Source: Amycolatopsis lexingtonensis (GTDB lineage Bacteria; Actinomycetota; Actinomycetes; Mycobacteriales; Pseudonocardiaceae). Taken from it: 64,000 nt of DNA. A program made the position numbers and the translations under genes. Positions 43,189 through 55,418 of this stretch are shown piece after piece; position 1 is the first letter of the stretch; each line of letters starts with the position of its first letter. The notes beneath the pieces are model-generated. The model was given only the letters and a program-made list of their open reading frames with translations. It was not told the DNA's origin and made no database searches. Location of the stretch: positions 1,304,501 through 1,368,500 of the forward strand of contig NZ_JADBEG010000001.1 of the NCBI RefSeq assembly GCF_014873755.1, given 5' to 3'.

Positions 43189-45303
43189 CACCGAAACGAG
43201 GTTGTGGAACCGGACCCCGCTGGTGTTCGGCACCTCGAAGGAGTGACTGGCCACAATGGACGGATTGGTGTTGAAGAAGCAGTAGCTGCCCAGGCCCCAG
43301 CCTTCGTGGCTGGTCACCGAGTCGGCCACCTTGTACGCCGCCCAGCCCTGCCGGCCGCCGCCGCTGGACCAGGACGCCTGGTCCGGCGGGTCGTACGGCA
43401 TCTCGTTCTGGAAGAAATACGTCCGCCCGCCGTTGCCGTTCCAGAGCACCTCGTACTGCTGGTAGTGCTCGACGAACAGGCCGTACATCGTCACGTTCGC
43501 GCCGTTGACCACCAGGCCGTTGGCCGCTGTGTTGACGTTCCAGCCGACGCCGTAGGAGTGGTCGCCGCGCCACAGCCACATGTGGTCGCCGATCACGTTG
43601 TTCGAGTTGACCACCAGCGTCTGCGTGGCCTTGCCGACGGCCGCGCCGCCGATCCGGAAGAACACGTCGTGCAGCGACGTCGGGTCGGCCGCGTGGTTGG
43701 CGGTCGAGCCCGGCGGCCCGACCTGCACGAGCACCGGCGAGTTCACCGCGCCGGCGTCGACGAGCAGCCCGGCGATCTTCACGCCGTCCACATCGGACGT
43801 CGTGATGGCCGCGTTCCCGTTGGTGGGCATCAGCGTCGCCAGGCCGAGGCCGAGCACCACGGTGTCCGGACGCGTGACGTTCAGCGCCTGGTCGAGGTGG
43901 TAGACGCCCGGCGTCACGAGCAGGTTCTTGCCCGCGGCCAGCGCGGCGTTGAGCGTCGCGGCCGAGTCGGACGGGTGCGCGACGTAGAACTCGCTCAGCG
44001 AGATCGACTGCCCGGCCGGCGCGCCGTGACCCCAGCTCGTGCCGGACGAGTTCTGCCGCAGCGCCGGGACGAACACGTTGTAGCTGCCCGAGCCGTCGAC
44101 GTAGAGGAACGGCTTCTCGCGGATCACCGGCGTCTGCCCGACGACCGTCTCCGGCGGGTTCGGGAACGACGCCGGCGGGGTGCCGGTCGAGCCGACGAAC
44201 ACCATGTTCCACACGCCGCCCTGCCAGCCGCCCAGCTCGCTGTTGCGGGTGAGGAACTGCTGCTGCGAACCGGACACGGCCACGCCGTCGATCTTGCTGT
44301 CGGCGATCAGGCCACCGCTGGCCCAGCCGTCGCCGCCGTTCCAGAGCTGGATCTGGCTGCCCCGCAGGTGCATCCGGCGGTAGGGCGCGGCCTGCGCGAC
44401 CGCCCACCGTTCGACCTGCCCGGCGGGCAGCGTCACCGAGAGGTTCTCGGCGGAGCGCCAGAAGTTCTGCGTCGCGTTGCCCTTGTTGTCCGGGTTGTCG
44501 CCCTGCTGCAGCCAGTCCGCCTCGACGCGGACGTGGCCGTTGAGGGTGACGTCGTCAGGGGAGAGGCCGAGGCCCGCCACCTGCTCGTAGAAGCCGAGGT
44601 TGACGTCGGCGGTGTACGTGCCCGGCTTGAAGAGCACGGCGTAGCGCTCGGTGCCGAACTGGTTGGTGTGCTGCTGGTTCGCGATCTGCGTCAGCCGGTT
44701 CTGGATCGTCGCGGCCGGCGTCGAGGGGTCGAACACCGACACGTTCGGCCCGAGGTCCGGGTTGCGCGGATCGGTCGGCGGGATGGTGGTGCCGCCGCCG
44801 GTGCCGTGCACGGCGACTTCCCAGAGCGAATAGCCGTAGCCGGTCGCCCGCTGGGTGCCGTAGACGCGCAGGTAGCGCGCGGTGCCGGTGAGGGGCACGG
44901 TCTGCGTGCCGCCCGCGCCGGTGGTGGTCGCGTACGCGCTCGTCCAGCTGCTCGCGTCCGAGGACAGCTGGACGCTGAACGCCGTGGCGTAGGCGGCTTC
45001 CCAGGTGAGGACCACGTCGCAGAGCTGCTGCGCGGAACCCAGGTCGACCTGGAGCCACTGCGGGTCGCTGAACGCGCTGGACCAGCGCGTGCCGGCGTTG
45101 CCGTCGACCGCGGCGGACGCGGGCGTGCCGCCGTTCTCGGTCGAGGACGCGGTCGCGGTGCGGCCCTGCGCGAGGTTCGTGCTGCCGCACGCGGCGGCCT
45201 GCGCGGGCGCGGAGCCGACCACCGCCGCGGTGGTGATCGCGGTGACGAAGGTGGTGGCGATGACGAGGAGGCGGTGTACGGGGGAGAACGTCGTTGATCT
45301 CAT
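43090..45303 (-). CDS. Secreted CBM32 + beta-helix protein, probably glycan-active
   Basis: The 737-residue precursor has a long Sec signal peptide (HRLLVIATTFVTAITTAAVVG, cleavage near AQA at 34-36), then a discoidin/F5-8C (CBM32) domain (about 40-170; NLAQGRTATASSTENGG, WLQVDLGS, YGYSLWEVAVHG), and a 550-residue part with repeated short beta-strands such as VVLGLGLATLMPTNGNAAI, which suggests a right-handed beta-helix like GH55-type or pectate-lyase-like folds. The CBM32 is very similar to that of the GH16 glucanase divergent from it, so both probably act on the same glucan. Exact activity unknown. Confidence 0.8.
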   Translation of the reverse strand: MRSTTFSPVHRLLVIATTFVTAITTAAVVGSAPAQAAACGSTNLAQGRTATASSTENGGTPASAAVDGNAGTRWSSAFSDPQWLQVDLGSAQQLCDVVLTWEAAYATAFSVQLSSDASSWTSAYATTTGAGGTQTVPLTGTARYLRVYGTQRATGYGYSLWEVAVHGTGGGTTIPPTDPRNPDLGPNVSVFDPSTPAATIQNRLTQIANQQHTNQFGTERYAVLFKPGTYTADVNLGFYEQVAGLGLSPDDVTLNGHVRVEADWLQQGDNPDNKGNATQNFWRSAENLSVTLPAGQVERWAVAQAAPYRRMHLRGSQIQLWNGGDGWASGGLIADSKIDGVAVSGSQQQFLTRNSELGGWQGGVWNMVFVGSTGTPPASFPNPPETVVGQTPVIREKPFLYVDGSGSYNVFVPALRQNSSGTSWGHGAPAGQSISLSEFYVAHPSDSAATLNAALAAGKNLLVTPGVYHLDQALNVTRPDTVVLGLGLATLMPTNGNAAITTSDVDGVKIAGLLVDAGAVNSPVLVQVGPPGSTANHAADPTSLHDVFFRIGGAAVGKATQTLVVNSNNVIGDHMWLWRGDHSYGVGWNVNTAANGLVVNGANVTMYGLFVEHYQQYEVLWNGNGGRTYFFQNEMPYDPPDQASWSSGGGRQGWAAYKVADSVTSHEGWGLGSYCFFNTNPSIVASHSFEVPNTSGVRFHNLVSVSLGGVGTITHVINDSGDAANTGHQVSPLVAYP

Positions 45304-45508
45304 CGGCCTGCCTGCTGATCGGGGGAGGGCGTGCGAAAGGGACCGGGCGAGCCCCACAGCTCGCGCCGGCGTCGGGTGGTGCGGCGGGTTCGCGCCCCGG
45401 CACCCGCCGGCGCCGTGAGCCGGAGGAGCGGTACCGGGTGGTGCGAGGAGCGCGAACCAGTCAGCCCGAAGGGTGCGTGTCGCGGCGGAGCAGTCCCGGG
45501 TGGCGGTC

Positions 45509-45524
45509 ACGGAACCGGTTCCGT
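45509..45524. promoter_or_regulatory. LacI-type operator palindrome
   Basis: ACGGAACCGGTTCCGT is a perfect 16-bp palindrome with the central CG typical of LacI-family operators. It lies in the gap of two glucan-acting genes next to a LacI gene. It is about 113 bp upstream of the GH16 promoter and 206 bp from the start of the beta-helix gene. Confidence 0.75.
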
Positions 45525-45636
45525 CGGTGAGGTCGCAGTTAACAGCGCGGGGTTCGGCGGAGTCAAGGTTCCGGCGCGGATTCTCCTCGCCCGGACCAGT
45601 CTCCGGTGTGGTCCGCGACCGTCCGGCGCAGGGAAG

Positions 45637-45665
45637 TTGACATTTTACGGCTCTTTATTTATATC
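45637..45665 (+). promoter_or_regulatory. Near-consensus housekeeping promoter for the GH16 gene
   Basis: TTGACA (45637-45642) is followed after exactly 17 bases by TATATC (45660-45665). Such a strong match is rare in this GC-rich DNA. Start of transcription would be about 45672, giving a leader of about 106 bases to ATG 45778. Confidence 0.8.
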
Positions 45666-45777
45666 CTGAACTAAGAGCGTGCCGACGAGCGGGACCCACA
45701 CCCGCGCCGAGGACCACGTGAGCCGGTTCCGCGCCGGGGCAAGGCCGCCCCGGCGCCGGTTCGCCGTGGAGGTGCCC

Positions 45778-47484
<1,707 letters not shown>

Positions 47485-47486
47485 GG

Positions 47487-48488
47487 CTACGCTGACCGGG
47501 TCGATTCCCGGACCACCAGCGCGGTCGGGACGATGATCGGCTGTCCCGGTGGCGGCGCCCCGGCGAGCTGCGCGAGCAGCTGCCGGGCCGCCGTCTCGCC
47601 CATCGCCCGCAGCGGCTGGCGGATCGTCGTCAGCGGCGGCTGGGTGTGCGCGGCCAGGGGGATGTCGTCGAAGCCGACCACGGCGACGTCCCCCGGCACC
47701 GCGCGCCCGGACTTGCGCAGCCCGGCCAGCACGCCGGCCGCGGTGAGGTCGTTGTGCGCGAACACCGCGTCGAACTCCGGGCCCGACGCCAGCAGCTGGA
47801 GGATCGCGGCCTCGCCGCTCTCGCTCGTGAAGTCGCCTTCGATGATCAGCCGGGGATCGAGGGTCAGCCCGGCGTCGAGGACGGCTTCGTTGAACCCGTT
47901 GAGGCGGTCGGCGGTGCAGCCGAAGTCCCGCGGGCCGGTGACCGTGGCCAGCCGGGTGCGGCCGGTGGCCAGCAGGTGCCGGGCCGCCGCCGCGCCGCCG
48001 TGGCGGTTGTCCGTGCCCACCGAGGGGAACGCGGGACGGCGGCCGCGGTCGTCGATCACCACCACCGGCAGCCCGGAGTCGTGCAGCACGCGCAGGTGGC
48101 GCACCGCGTCCGGGGGTTCGATGAGCAGCAGGCCGTCGAACGCCTTCGCCGAGACCTGCCGGGAGAACTCGGCCAGGGATTCGGTGCCGCGGTTGGCGGT
48201 GGACAGCAGCAGGCCGTAGCCCTTCGACTCCACGACGTCGGCGACGCCCTGCAGCACTTCGCCCATCCACGGCCAGGTCAGGCCGGGCACCAGCATCCCG
48301 ACCGTGCGGGTCACGCCGCGGGCCAGCCCGACCGCGCCGGCGCTGGGGATGTACCCGGTCGCGGCGATCACCTCGCGCACCCGGATCGCGGTCGCCGCGT
48401 CCACATCGGCTTTGTTGTTGAGAACCCTGGACACGGTCGTCTTGCTCACCCGCGCGCGGCGGGCGACCTCGGCGATCGTGACGCGCAT
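47487..48488 (-). CDS. LacI-family repressor
   Basis: The 333-residue regulator has an N-terminal LacI HTH and hinge (VTIAEVARRARVSKTTVSRVLNNKADV) and a periplasmic-binding-protein-like core with AVFAHNDLTAAGVL and VGFDDIPLAAHTQPPLTTIRQP. It should bind a sugar breakdown product and release the perfect palindrome at 45509-45524, so it likely controls the glucan genes. GGGAGGA precedes ATG 48488. A dyad TGGCA...TGCCA (48509-48528) in its own leader may give autoregulation. Confidence 0.92.
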   Translation of the reverse strand: MRVTIAEVARRARVSKTTVSRVLNNKADVDAATAIRVREVIAATGYIPSAGAVGLARGVTRTVGMLVPGLTWPWMGEVLQGVADVVESKGYGLLLSTANRGTESLAEFSRQVSAKAFDGLLLIEPPDAVRHLRVLHDSGLPVVVIDDRGRRPAFPSVGTDNRHGGAAAARHLLATGRTRLATVTGPRDFGCTADRLNGFNEAVLDAGLTLDPRLIIEGDFTSESGEAAILQLLASGPEFDAVFAHNDLTAAGVLAGLRKSGRAVPGDVAVVGFDDIPLAAHTQPPLTTIRQPLRAMGETAARQLLAQLAGAPPPGQPIIVPTALVVRESTRSA

Positions 48489-48570
48489 CCGTCCTCCCGA
48501 GCGGGGGGTGGCAAGTCCTGTGGTGCCAAGGTACTCGCACCGGGCCCCGCCGCGACCGGTCCGAAATCGA

Positions 48571-51500
48571 TCAAGTCCACCCGGACAACCGCGTGAGGCC
48601 CGCGTCGCCGCTCCGCCAGTCCGTGCGGACGGCGACGTACCGAGCCGGGCCGGTGAGCTTCACCGTCGACGTGCGGCCGCGGCCCGCGGCGCCCGCCGTC
48701 GTGTAGGTGACGCCGTCGGTGCTGGTTTCGACCGTGGCGGCCGGCACGCGCCCGGGCGTCCAGGCGAGCTCGACGGCGGAAACCAAGGCCACCGCCCCGA
48801 GATCGACGACCATTCGGCCGCCGGGCCCGGGCCGCCACGCGGTCGCCGGGTCGTCGTCGACGGCGGCGGCCGGGCTCGACATCCCGGGCGGCAGCGGTTC
48901 GGCGGGGAAGGCGCGTGCGCCGAGCGCGAGGTCGGCCAGCGGGTACGGCCGGACTTCGCCGAACACGACCGGCACCGTCCGGCGCGGCGGCAGCACCACC
49001 GTCCGGGCCCGGCCGCCGTCCGGGGTGACCGTGACGGTCGAGGGCAGCGGCCCCGGCGCGGTGAGGTCGACGCGGCTCGCGTCGCGCACGACCGCCTTCA
49101 GCCCGGCCGGGCCGCGCACGGTGAACCGCGGCGGTTCGATGCGGCCCTCGGCGGGGTCGAGGTCCAGCGTGAAGGTGGTGCCGGTCGCGGTGAGGACCTG
49201 TTCGCCGCGGTAGAGCCGGCGGGTGGTCCCGCCCTGGGCCAGGTTCGCCGTGCCCGCGGCGGCGGCGCCGGAAAGGTTGACCAGCACCAGGAAGCCGTCG
49301 GTGACGCTCGCCCGGACCGCGGGCGCGGTGGTCGCGACGCGGCCGGACGGCTTCGCGCCGGCCGGTGCCGGGTGCAGCTCCGCGAGCAGGGGAGCGGCGG
49401 GACCGTCCGAGAGGACGACGCGGTCGCCGGTGACGGTGATCGGGTTCGGGCTCTCGACGACGATCCCGGCCCGGCCGTCGATGTCCAGCCGGCCGCCGGT
49501 GCTGCGCAGCGCCGGGACCGGGTAGGTCGCCACCGCCGTCCAGGTCACGCCGTCGGGCGAGGTTTCGAGCCGGTACTTCCGCCCGGCGGCCGCTTCCCAG
49601 CTGAGCCGGGCGCGGTCGAAGGCCGCCGGCGCGCCGAGGTCGACGGCGAGCCAGCTGTCCACCCGCGGCCGGTCCGATGTGGACACCGCCCAGCGCGTCG
49701 CCGGGTCGCCGTCGTTGGCGTACTTCGCCTCCTTGCCCGCCGCCGCCGAAGACGCCGTCGCCGTCCCGGTCCGCGCGAGGTCGGGCCCGTCGCCGTCGTG
49801 GACCTCGAACGCCCAGAGCGAGTAGCCGTACTGCGGGTCCGGCGTGACGCCGAGCATCCGGACGTACCGCGCGGTGACCCGGGCGAAGGTGACGTCGTCG
49901 GTGCGGGCGCCGGACGGCGCGGCCTGCGCCTTGACCGTCACGGTGCCTTCGGCGGCGGTGTAGCCGCGGTCGCCGTCGAGGCCGGGCACGCCCGGCATGG
50001 CGAGGTTGTAGACGTTCAGGACGCCTTCGCCTTCGGCGACGCCGGTGCTGGCGTAGACCGCCGCACCGGTGGGCAGGGTGGCGAGCGCGGCGTACCCGGT
50101 GTCGAAGCGCAGCACGCCGACGGTGCCGTCGAAGCCGTGGCGGACCTTCTCGTAAGCGGTCGCGTGACGTTCGCGCACGGCGATGTTCGTCGCGGGCAGC
50201 AGTGCCGGGTTGGCGCCGCCGAGCACGAACAGCCAGTCGTCGTGGCGCGGCTGCCAGGCGAACTTGACGAACCCGGGCTTGGTCACCGTGCCCGCCCAGG
50301 CGGCGGGGGAGCGGTGGGCGAGCAGGCCCGGCCCGGCGCCGAAGTCCGCGACCCCGGCCGCGTGGGCGTCGAATTCGTCCTTGCCCACCGCGGTCACCGG
50401 GCCGCCGTGGCTCGCGCGCCACTCGTGCAGCAGGTAGCTGATGGCGACTTCGGCGCGGGCCTCCGGCTCGTACTTCGGCTCGCCGGAGAACTTCGTGATC
50501 CGGTCGGCGGGCGCGTAGGCCTGGTACGGCTCGAGCCGGCCGGCCAGCTGCGCCTCGGCGTAGGCGGCGTAGCGGTCGCCGAGGACCTGGGCGCGGAAGG
50601 CGAGCGGGATGACGTCGCGGCCGTAGAGGTGCTCGCGGTCGGCGACCATCGGCATCAGCGGCTCGCCGGCGTCGCTGGTCATCAGCAGCATGGTGCGCCA
50701 GAGCAGTTCGCCGTTCGGCTGCGCGGTGAGCACCTCGGGCAGCGGCGTCCCGGCGGCGAGGAAGTGCATCGCGTTGCGGCCGGACGTGCGCCAGAGTTCT
50801 TCCTGGTAGTGCGGGCCGAACGAGCCGTGGTTCTCGACGAGGAAGGTGTCGTAGAGGTTGGTCGCGGTGTTGGCGCTGACCGGGCGGCCGTCGACGAGCC
50901 GCGGGTTGGCGAGGTCGGCGGCGGGGAGCCCGGCTTCGTTGCGGCTCCAGGTGCCGAAGGCGTCCCGCCACGCTTGCGCGCGCGGGTCGGTCGGCGCCCA
51001 GGCGAGGGCGGGGGCGAGGGATTGGGCGTAGACGCCCATCTCCTCCAGTTTGGTGTCGCCGACGTAGCCGCCCTTGAGGCCGTTGGGCGTCCAGCTGCCG
51101 GAGGTGGGGTCGTCGTCTTCGCCGAGGGCGGTCGTGTAGGCGGCCTGTCCGGTGGTGATGCGTTCGACGTTCGCGCGGGTCGCCGCGTCCAGGTCTGTCC
51201 ACAGTAGACGGGCGGCGAGCAGGAAGTACGACTGGAACGTGGTGTCGAAGAACAGCCGGCGGCCCCATTCGGTGCCGCCGGTGAGCAGGTTGGACGCGGC
51301 GAAGTGCCGGATCGTGGCGAGGGTGTGCGCCTTGAGCGTGTCCCGGTCGACGCCGGCGACCTCGGGGTCGTAGCCGTCCCGGGTGAGGAGGACGGCGTTG
51401 CCGAGCACGACGGCGAAGGTGAAGTCGCGGGCCGGGTAGACCCCGGCCTTCGTGTCGAACTGCTGCTCGGCCCAGCGGGTGTGCCGCAGCAGGACGCGCA

Positions 51501-51630
51501 GGTAGGTGGCGGCGACCGGGTCGGGCGGCCCCGCCGCGGCGCTCGCCCGGCCGGGCAGGTTCACCAGCAGTGCGGCGGCGCCGGCCGCGCCGAACAGGGC
51601 GAGCGCGTGCCGCCGGTCGAGCTCACCCAT
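48571..51630 (-). CDS. Tat-exported large protein with discoidin-like domains
   Basis: The 1019-residue precursor has a twin-arginine signal (DRRHALALFGAAGAAALL, cleavage near ASA at about 29-31). Residues 40-520 are helical and hydrophilic, resembling the alpha/alpha-toroid part of polysaccharide lyases, but I cannot name the family. Then come two F5/8C-type discoidin regions (about 570-690, with YGYSLWAFEVHDG and DPATRWAVSTS; and about 910-1019, with AAAVDDDPATAWRPG and YVAVRTDWRSG). It is encoded divergently to the TSUP gene and next to lacI, so it probably acts on a polysaccharide in the same locus. Confidence 0.78.
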   Translation of the reverse strand: MGELDRRHALALFGAAGAAALLVNLPGRASAAAGPPDPVAATYLRVLLRHTRWAEQQFDTKAGVYPARDFTFAVVLGNAVLLTRDGYDPEVAGVDRDTLKAHTLATIRHFAASNLLTGGTEWGRRLFFDTTFQSYFLLAARLLWTDLDAATRANVERITTGQAAYTTALGEDDDPTSGSWTPNGLKGGYVGDTKLEEMGVYAQSLAPALAWAPTDPRAQAWRDAFGTWSRNEAGLPAADLANPRLVDGRPVSANTATNLYDTFLVENHGSFGPHYQEELWRTSGRNAMHFLAAGTPLPEVLTAQPNGELLWRTMLLMTSDAGEPLMPMVADREHLYGRDVIPLAFRAQVLGDRYAAYAEAQLAGRLEPYQAYAPADRITKFSGEPKYEPEARAEVAISYLLHEWRASHGGPVTAVGKDEFDAHAAGVADFGAGPGLLAHRSPAAWAGTVTKPGFVKFAWQPRHDDWLFVLGGANPALLPATNIAVRERHATAYEKVRHGFDGTVGVLRFDTGYAALATLPTGAAVYASTGVAEGEGVLNVYNLAMPGVPGLDGDRGYTAAEGTVTVKAQAAPSGARTDDVTFARVTARYVRMLGVTPDPQYGYSLWAFEVHDGDGPDLARTGTATASSAAAGKEAKYANDGDPATRWAVSTSDRPRVDSWLAVDLGAPAAFDRARLSWEAAAGRKYRLETSPDGVTWTAVATYPVPALRSTGGRLDIDGRAGIVVESPNPITVTGDRVVLSDGPAAPLLAELHPAPAGAKPSGRVATTAPAVRASVTDGFLVLVNLSGAAAAGTANLAQGGTTRRLYRGEQVLTATGTTFTLDLDPAEGRIEPPRFTVRGPAGLKAVVRDASRVDLTAPGPLPSTVTVTPDGGRARTVVLPPRRTVPVVFGEVRPYPLADLALGARAFPAEPLPPGMSSPAAAVDDDPATAWRPGPGGRMVVDLGAVALVSAVELAWTPGRVPAATVETSTDGVTYTTAGAAGRGRTSTVKLTGPARYVAVRTDWRSGDAGLTRLSGWT

Positions 51631-51847
51631 GCGCGGCCTCCCAAGCCGTTGACAACCTTGTCAGCGCGGATTCTGGGACGCCGCGCGTCGCGGGGGCAAG
51701 CCCGGGCGGGGATCTCGTCCGCTTTCGGACAAGACCTGGGTAATTCGTATAACGACCTATACCTCGGTCCGGGATCGAGATCGATCGCCGTCCGGGTGGG
51801 AGCAAGCTCACCGCGGGACGCCGCCTCCGGCGTGTTGGGATGACAAC

Positions 51848-52609
51848 GTGATCAGTGACCCGGCCACCTTCCTCCTGCTCGTGCTCGCCGGCGTGGGCGC
51901 CGGCCTCACCGGGGCCACTGCCGGGCTCGCTTCGCTCGTCTCGTACCCGGCGCTCCTCGCCGCCGGGCTGCCGCCGGTCGTCGCGAACGTGACCAACACC
52001 GTCGCGATGCTCGGCACCACCGCCGGGGCGGCCGCCGGCGCCCGGCCCGAACTCGCCGGCCAGCGGGCCCGGATCGTCCCGCTCTGCGTCATCACCACCG
52101 TCGGCGGCGCGGCCGGCGGGCTCGTGCTCCTCTTCACCCCGTCCGACGCCTTCACCGCGATCGTCCCGTGGCTCATCGGCGGCGCCGCACTGGTCCTGAT
52201 GGCGGGCCCGCGCCTGCGCCGCCTGGCCGAAGCCGCCGACCACCACGGCCTGAGCCCGGCCACCGGCGTCGCCGCGTTCTTCATCGGGATCTACGGCGGC
52301 TACTTCGGAGCCGCCGCCGGCGTCCTCATGCTGGCCCTGCTCGTCTCCGTGTGGAGCCAGCCGCTCGCCCGGACGAACGCGGCGAAGAACCTGGTCACCG
52401 GGTCGGCGAACTTCCTCGCCGCGATCGTCTTCGCCTGCACCGGCAAGGTCGTCTGGCTCGCCGCGCTCGCCGTCTGCCTCGGTTCGCTCGGCGGCTCGTG
52501 GCTGGGCTCCACGCTCGTGCGCCACCTGCCGCCGACGCCGCTGCGCATCGGGATCGGGCTGGCCGGGCTGGGGCTGGCCGTGGTGCTCGGCTGGCAGGCC
52601 TACGCCTGA
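51848..52609 (+). CDS. TSUP-family (TauE/SafE) membrane transporter
   Basis: The 253-residue protein has about eight membrane helices and the TSUP features GVGAGLTGATAGLASLVSYPALLAAG and IGIYGGYFGAAAGVLM, the two related halves of TauE/SafE exporters. Such proteins move sulfite, sulfoacetate or other organic anions. No sulfur-metabolism genes are next to it. The start is GTG 51848. A promoter is expected in the 217-bp gap, where gtataacgacctatac (51748-51763) is the least GC-rich part. Confidence 0.87.
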   Translation: MISDPATFLLLVLAGVGAGLTGATAGLASLVSYPALLAAGLPPVVANVTNTVAMLGTTAGAAAGARPELAGQRARIVPLCVITTVGGAAGGLVLLFTPSDAFTAIVPWLIGGAALVLMAGPRLRRLAEAADHHGLSPATGVAAFFIGIYGGYFGAAAGVLMLALLVSVWSQPLARTNAAKNLVTGSANFLAAIVFACTGKVVWLAALAVCLGSLGGSWLGSTLVRHLPPTPLRIGIGLAGLGLAVVLGWQAYA

Positions 52610-52686
52610 AAGACTTCCGCTCGCAGGCTGACGGAGCCCCGCCGGACAAGGCATGATCGGCGGGGTAACGGCGAGCAGGAGACCAG

Positions 52687-54951
52687 ATGAGCATTGTCGG
52701 GACCCGGGTCGTCCGCCAAGAGGATCAGAACCTGATCACCGCGGGCGGCACCTACGTGGACGATTTGCGGGAGGAAGCGCTTTCCGGAGCCGCGCACGCG
52801 GTGTTCGTGCGGAGCCCCATCGCGCACGCGCGGATCGGTGGCATCGATGTGAGCGAGGCGAAGGCGGCGCCGGGGGTGCTGGGCGTGTTCACCGCCGCCG
52901 ACCTCGGGCTCGACCCGCACGCGGCCGGGCCGGTGGGAGAACCGTGGCTGGCCGACGGCGTCGTGCGCTACGTCGGCGAACCGGTCGCGCTCGTCCTCAC
53001 CGAAGAGCGTTATCAGCTGGCCGACGCGGCCGAGCTGGTCGACATCGACTACGACCCGCTCGAAGCCGTGGCCGGCATCGGCGCCGCCCTCGCGGACGAG
53101 ACGCTGCTGTACCCCGAAACGGGCAGCAACATCGTGCAGGTCAACGGCGCGGCCGAGTTCGACGACTCGATCTTCGCGGAGTGCGAGGTCGTCGTCTCGC
53201 AGACGATCGTGAACCAGCGCGTCGCGCCGGCGCCGCTCGAAGTGCGCGGTGCTTCGTGCGCGTGGGGCGCGGACGGCAGGCTGACGGTCTGGCTGTCGAC
53301 CCAGAACGCCCAGATCGCCCGGACGCAGCTGGCCGCGAGCCTCGGCGCCGGCGAAGAGAACGTCCGGGTCGTCGCCCCCGACGTCGGCGGTGGTTTCGGC
53401 GCGAAGATCGGCGCCGACCCCGAAGTGACCGTGCTGGGCTGGGCCGCCAAGGAGATCGGGCGCCCGGTGCGCTGGGTCGAGTCGCGCAGCGAGAACCTCA
53501 CCGCGATGACGCACGGCCGCGGGCAGCTCAACACCGTCACCATCGGCGGGAAGCGCGACGGCACCGTCCTCGCCTACCGCCTCGACGTCGTCCAGGACGC
53601 CGGCGCGTACCCGCGGACGCTGTTCCTGCCGACGCTGACCGAGCTGATGGCCGTCGGCGTCTACCGGTTCCCGAAGGTGGAGACGCGCAGCCGCGCGGTC
53701 GTCACGAACACCACGCCGATCGCGGCCTACCGCGGCGCGGGCCGCCCCGAGGCGACCGCCGCGGTCGAGCGGGGGATGGACGTCTTCGCCGCGGAGATCG
53801 GGATGGACCCGGCCGAGGTCCGCCGGGTCAACTTCATCCGGCCCGAGGAATTCCCGTACCAGACGCCGACCGGCGCCTCCTACGACACGGGCGAGTACGC
53901 GGCGGCGCTGGACAAGGTCCTCGACGCCGCCGGGTACGCCGAGCTGCGGGCCGAGCAGAAGCGCCGTCGCGAAGCCGGTGACCCGGTCGAGCTCGGCCTC
54001 GGGATCGCCGCCTACGTCGAGATCACCGGCGGCGACGGCGGTGGCGAGAGCGGCCGCGTCGACATCCACCCGGACGGCTCGGTCGTCGCGTGGACCGGCA
54101 GCTCGCCGCACGGCCAGGGGCTCGGCACGTCGCTGGCGATGCTGCTGTCCGACCAGCTCGGCGTTCCGCTGGGGAAGATCACCGTGCGCCACGGCGACAC
54201 CGACGAGGTGCCCAAGGCGATCGGCACGTTCGGCTCCCGGTCGCTGCAGCTGGGCGGCTCGGCGATCCGGCAGGCGGCCGAGGAGGTGATCGCGCAGGCC
54301 CGTGAGCTGGCGGCCGACCTGCTGGAAGCGGCGCCGGACGACCTCGAGCTGGACGCCGAGCGCGGCGTGTGGCAGGTCCGCGGCGCGCCGTCGAGCACCG
54401 TGCTCAGCTGGGCGCAGGTGGCCGAAACGGCCGGCGAGGGCAAGCTGTCGGCCGACGTCTGGTTCGGCGGCGGCAAGCCGACGTTCCCCTTCGGCGCGCA
54501 CCTCGCGGTGGTCGAGGTCGACACCGAGACCGGCAAGGTCGACCTGCGCCGGATCGTCGCGGTCGACGACGCCGGGCCGATCGTCAACCCGCTCACCTTC
54601 CGCGGCCAGCGCCACGGCGGGCTCGGGCAGGGCGCGGCGCAGGCGCTGATGGAGGTCGTCACCTACGACGAAGACGGCAACCCGACGACCGCGACGCTGG
54701 CGGACTACTCGTTCGTCACCGCCGCCGAGCTGCCCGACTTCGAGCTCGTCGACATGGCCACCCCGACCGACCGGAACCTGCTGGGCGTCAAGGGGATCGG
54801 CGAGGCGGCGACGATCGGTTCGACGCCGGCGGTGCACAACGCCGTGGTCGACGCGCTTTCGGCACGGGGTGTGCACCACCTGGACATGCCCACGACCCCG
54901 ATCCGGGTCTGGGAAGCACTTGAAGAAGCGGGGAAGGGAAGCGCGCGGTGA
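52687..54951 (+). CDS. Form II CO-dehydrogenase-like molybdoprotein large subunit
   Basis: The 754-residue protein is of the xanthine oxidase/CO dehydrogenase family. [11 protein letters not shown] is the molybdopterin-binding motif and [12 protein letters not shown] the active-site loop. AYRGAGR (about 347-353) marks form II (CoxL-like, not the AYXCSFR of true CO dehydrogenases), so CO oxidation should not be assumed. [19 protein letters not shown] near the C-terminus is the conserved glutamate motif. GGAG precedes ATG 52687. It heads a three-gene L-S-M operon with overlapping codons; the substrate is unknown. Confidence 0.9.
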   Translation: MSIVGTRVVRQEDQNLITAGGTYVDDLREEALSGAAHAVFVRSPIAHARIGGIDVSEAKAAPGVLGVFTAADLGLDPHAAGPVGEPWLADGVVRYVGEPVALVLTEERYQLADAAELVDIDYDPLEAVAGIGAALADETLLYPETGSNIVQVNGAAEFDDSIFAECEVVVSQTIVNQRVAPAPLEVRGASCAWGADGRLTVWLSTQNAQIARTQLAASLGAGEENVRVVAPDVGGGFGAKIGADPEVTVLGWAAKEIGRPVRWVESRSENLTAMTHGRGQLNTVTIGGKRDGTVLAYRLDVVQDAGAYPRTLFLPTLTELMAVGVYRFPKVETRSRAVVTNTTPIAAYRGAGRPEATAAVERGMDVFAAEIGMDPAEVRRVNFIRPEEFPYQTPTGASYDTGEYAAALDKVLDAAGYAELRAEQKRRREAGDPVELGLGIAAYVEITGGDGGGESGRVDIHPDGSVVAWTGSSPHGQGLGTSLAMLLSDQLGVPLGKITVRHGDTDEVPKAIGTFGSRSLQLGGSAIRQAAEEVIAQARELAADLLEAAPDDLELDAERGVWQVRGAPSSTVLSWAQVAETAGEGKLSADVWFGGGKPTFPFGAHLAVVEVDTETGKVDLRRIVAVDDAGPIVNPLTFRGQRHGGLGQGAAQALMEVVTYDEDGNPTTATLADYSFVTAAELPDFELVDMATPTDRNLLGVKGIGEAATIGSTPAVHNAVVDALSARGVHHLDMPTTPIRVWEALEEAGKGSAR

Positions 54952-55418
54952 AGGTCTCGATCGAGGTCAACGGGCGGGCGGTGGCCGAGGAGGTGCCGGA
55001 CCGGACGCTGCTGGTGCACTTCCTGCGCGACACGGCCGGGTTCACCGGGACGAACATCGGCTGCGACACGACGTCGTGCGGCGCCTGCACGGTGCTGCTC
55101 GACGGCGAGTCGGTGAAGTCCTGCACGGTGCTGGCCGCACAGGCCGACGGCCACGCGGTCACCACCGTGGAAGGGCTGGCCGGGCCGGACGGGTCGCTGC
55201 ACCCGGTGCAGCGGGCGTTCCGCGAGCAGCACGGCCTGCAGTGCGGGTTCTGCACGCCGGGGATGATCATGGCGTCGGTGTCGCTGCTGAACGACAACCC
55301 GAAGCCGACCCGCGACGAGGTCCGGGCCGGGCTCGAGGGCAACCTCTGCCGCTGCACGGGCTACCACAACATCGTCAGCGCCGTGATCGACGCTTCCGGC
55401 CAGGAGGTGGACCGGTGA
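54948..55418 (+). CDS. 2Fe-2S small subunit of the molybdoenzyme
   Basis: The 156-residue protein carries two [2Fe-2S] clusters: an N-terminal plant-type site ([16 protein letters not shown] and SCTVLA) and a C-terminal helical one ([11 protein letters not shown] and [13 protein letters not shown]). It passes electrons from the molybdenum centre to FAD. GTG 54948 overlaps the large-subunit stop (GTGA). The next gene overlaps its own stop the same way. Confidence 0.94.
   Translation: MKVSIEVNGRAVAEEVPDRTLLVHFLRDTAGFTGTNIGCDTTSCGACTVLLDGESVKSCTVLAAQADGHAVTTVEGLAGPDGSLHPVQRAFREQHGLQCGFCTPGMIMASVSLLNDNPKPTRDEVRAGLEGNLCRCTGYHNIVSAVIDASGQEVDR

Larger units (their letters stand above)
45304..45777. 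other. Shared regulatory region of the glucan genes
   Basis: 474 bp without a gene, between the divergent CBM32/beta-helix gene and the GH16 gene. It contains the LacI-type palindrome at 45509-45524 and a near-consensus promoter at 45637-45665; the about 35 bp around that promoter are the most AT-rich stretch nearby. Confidence 0.7.

Noticed and set aside
43204..45297. Long plus-strand open frame opposite the CBM32/beta-helix gene
   Set aside because: Composition is typical of shadow frames (arginine, histidine, valine repeats); the minus strand has a signal peptide and a CBM32 domain.
52600..54879. 759-codon minus-strand frame opposite the molybdoenzyme large subunit
   Set aside because: No motifs, and the plus strand encodes a complete CoxL-like protein with cofactor motifs.
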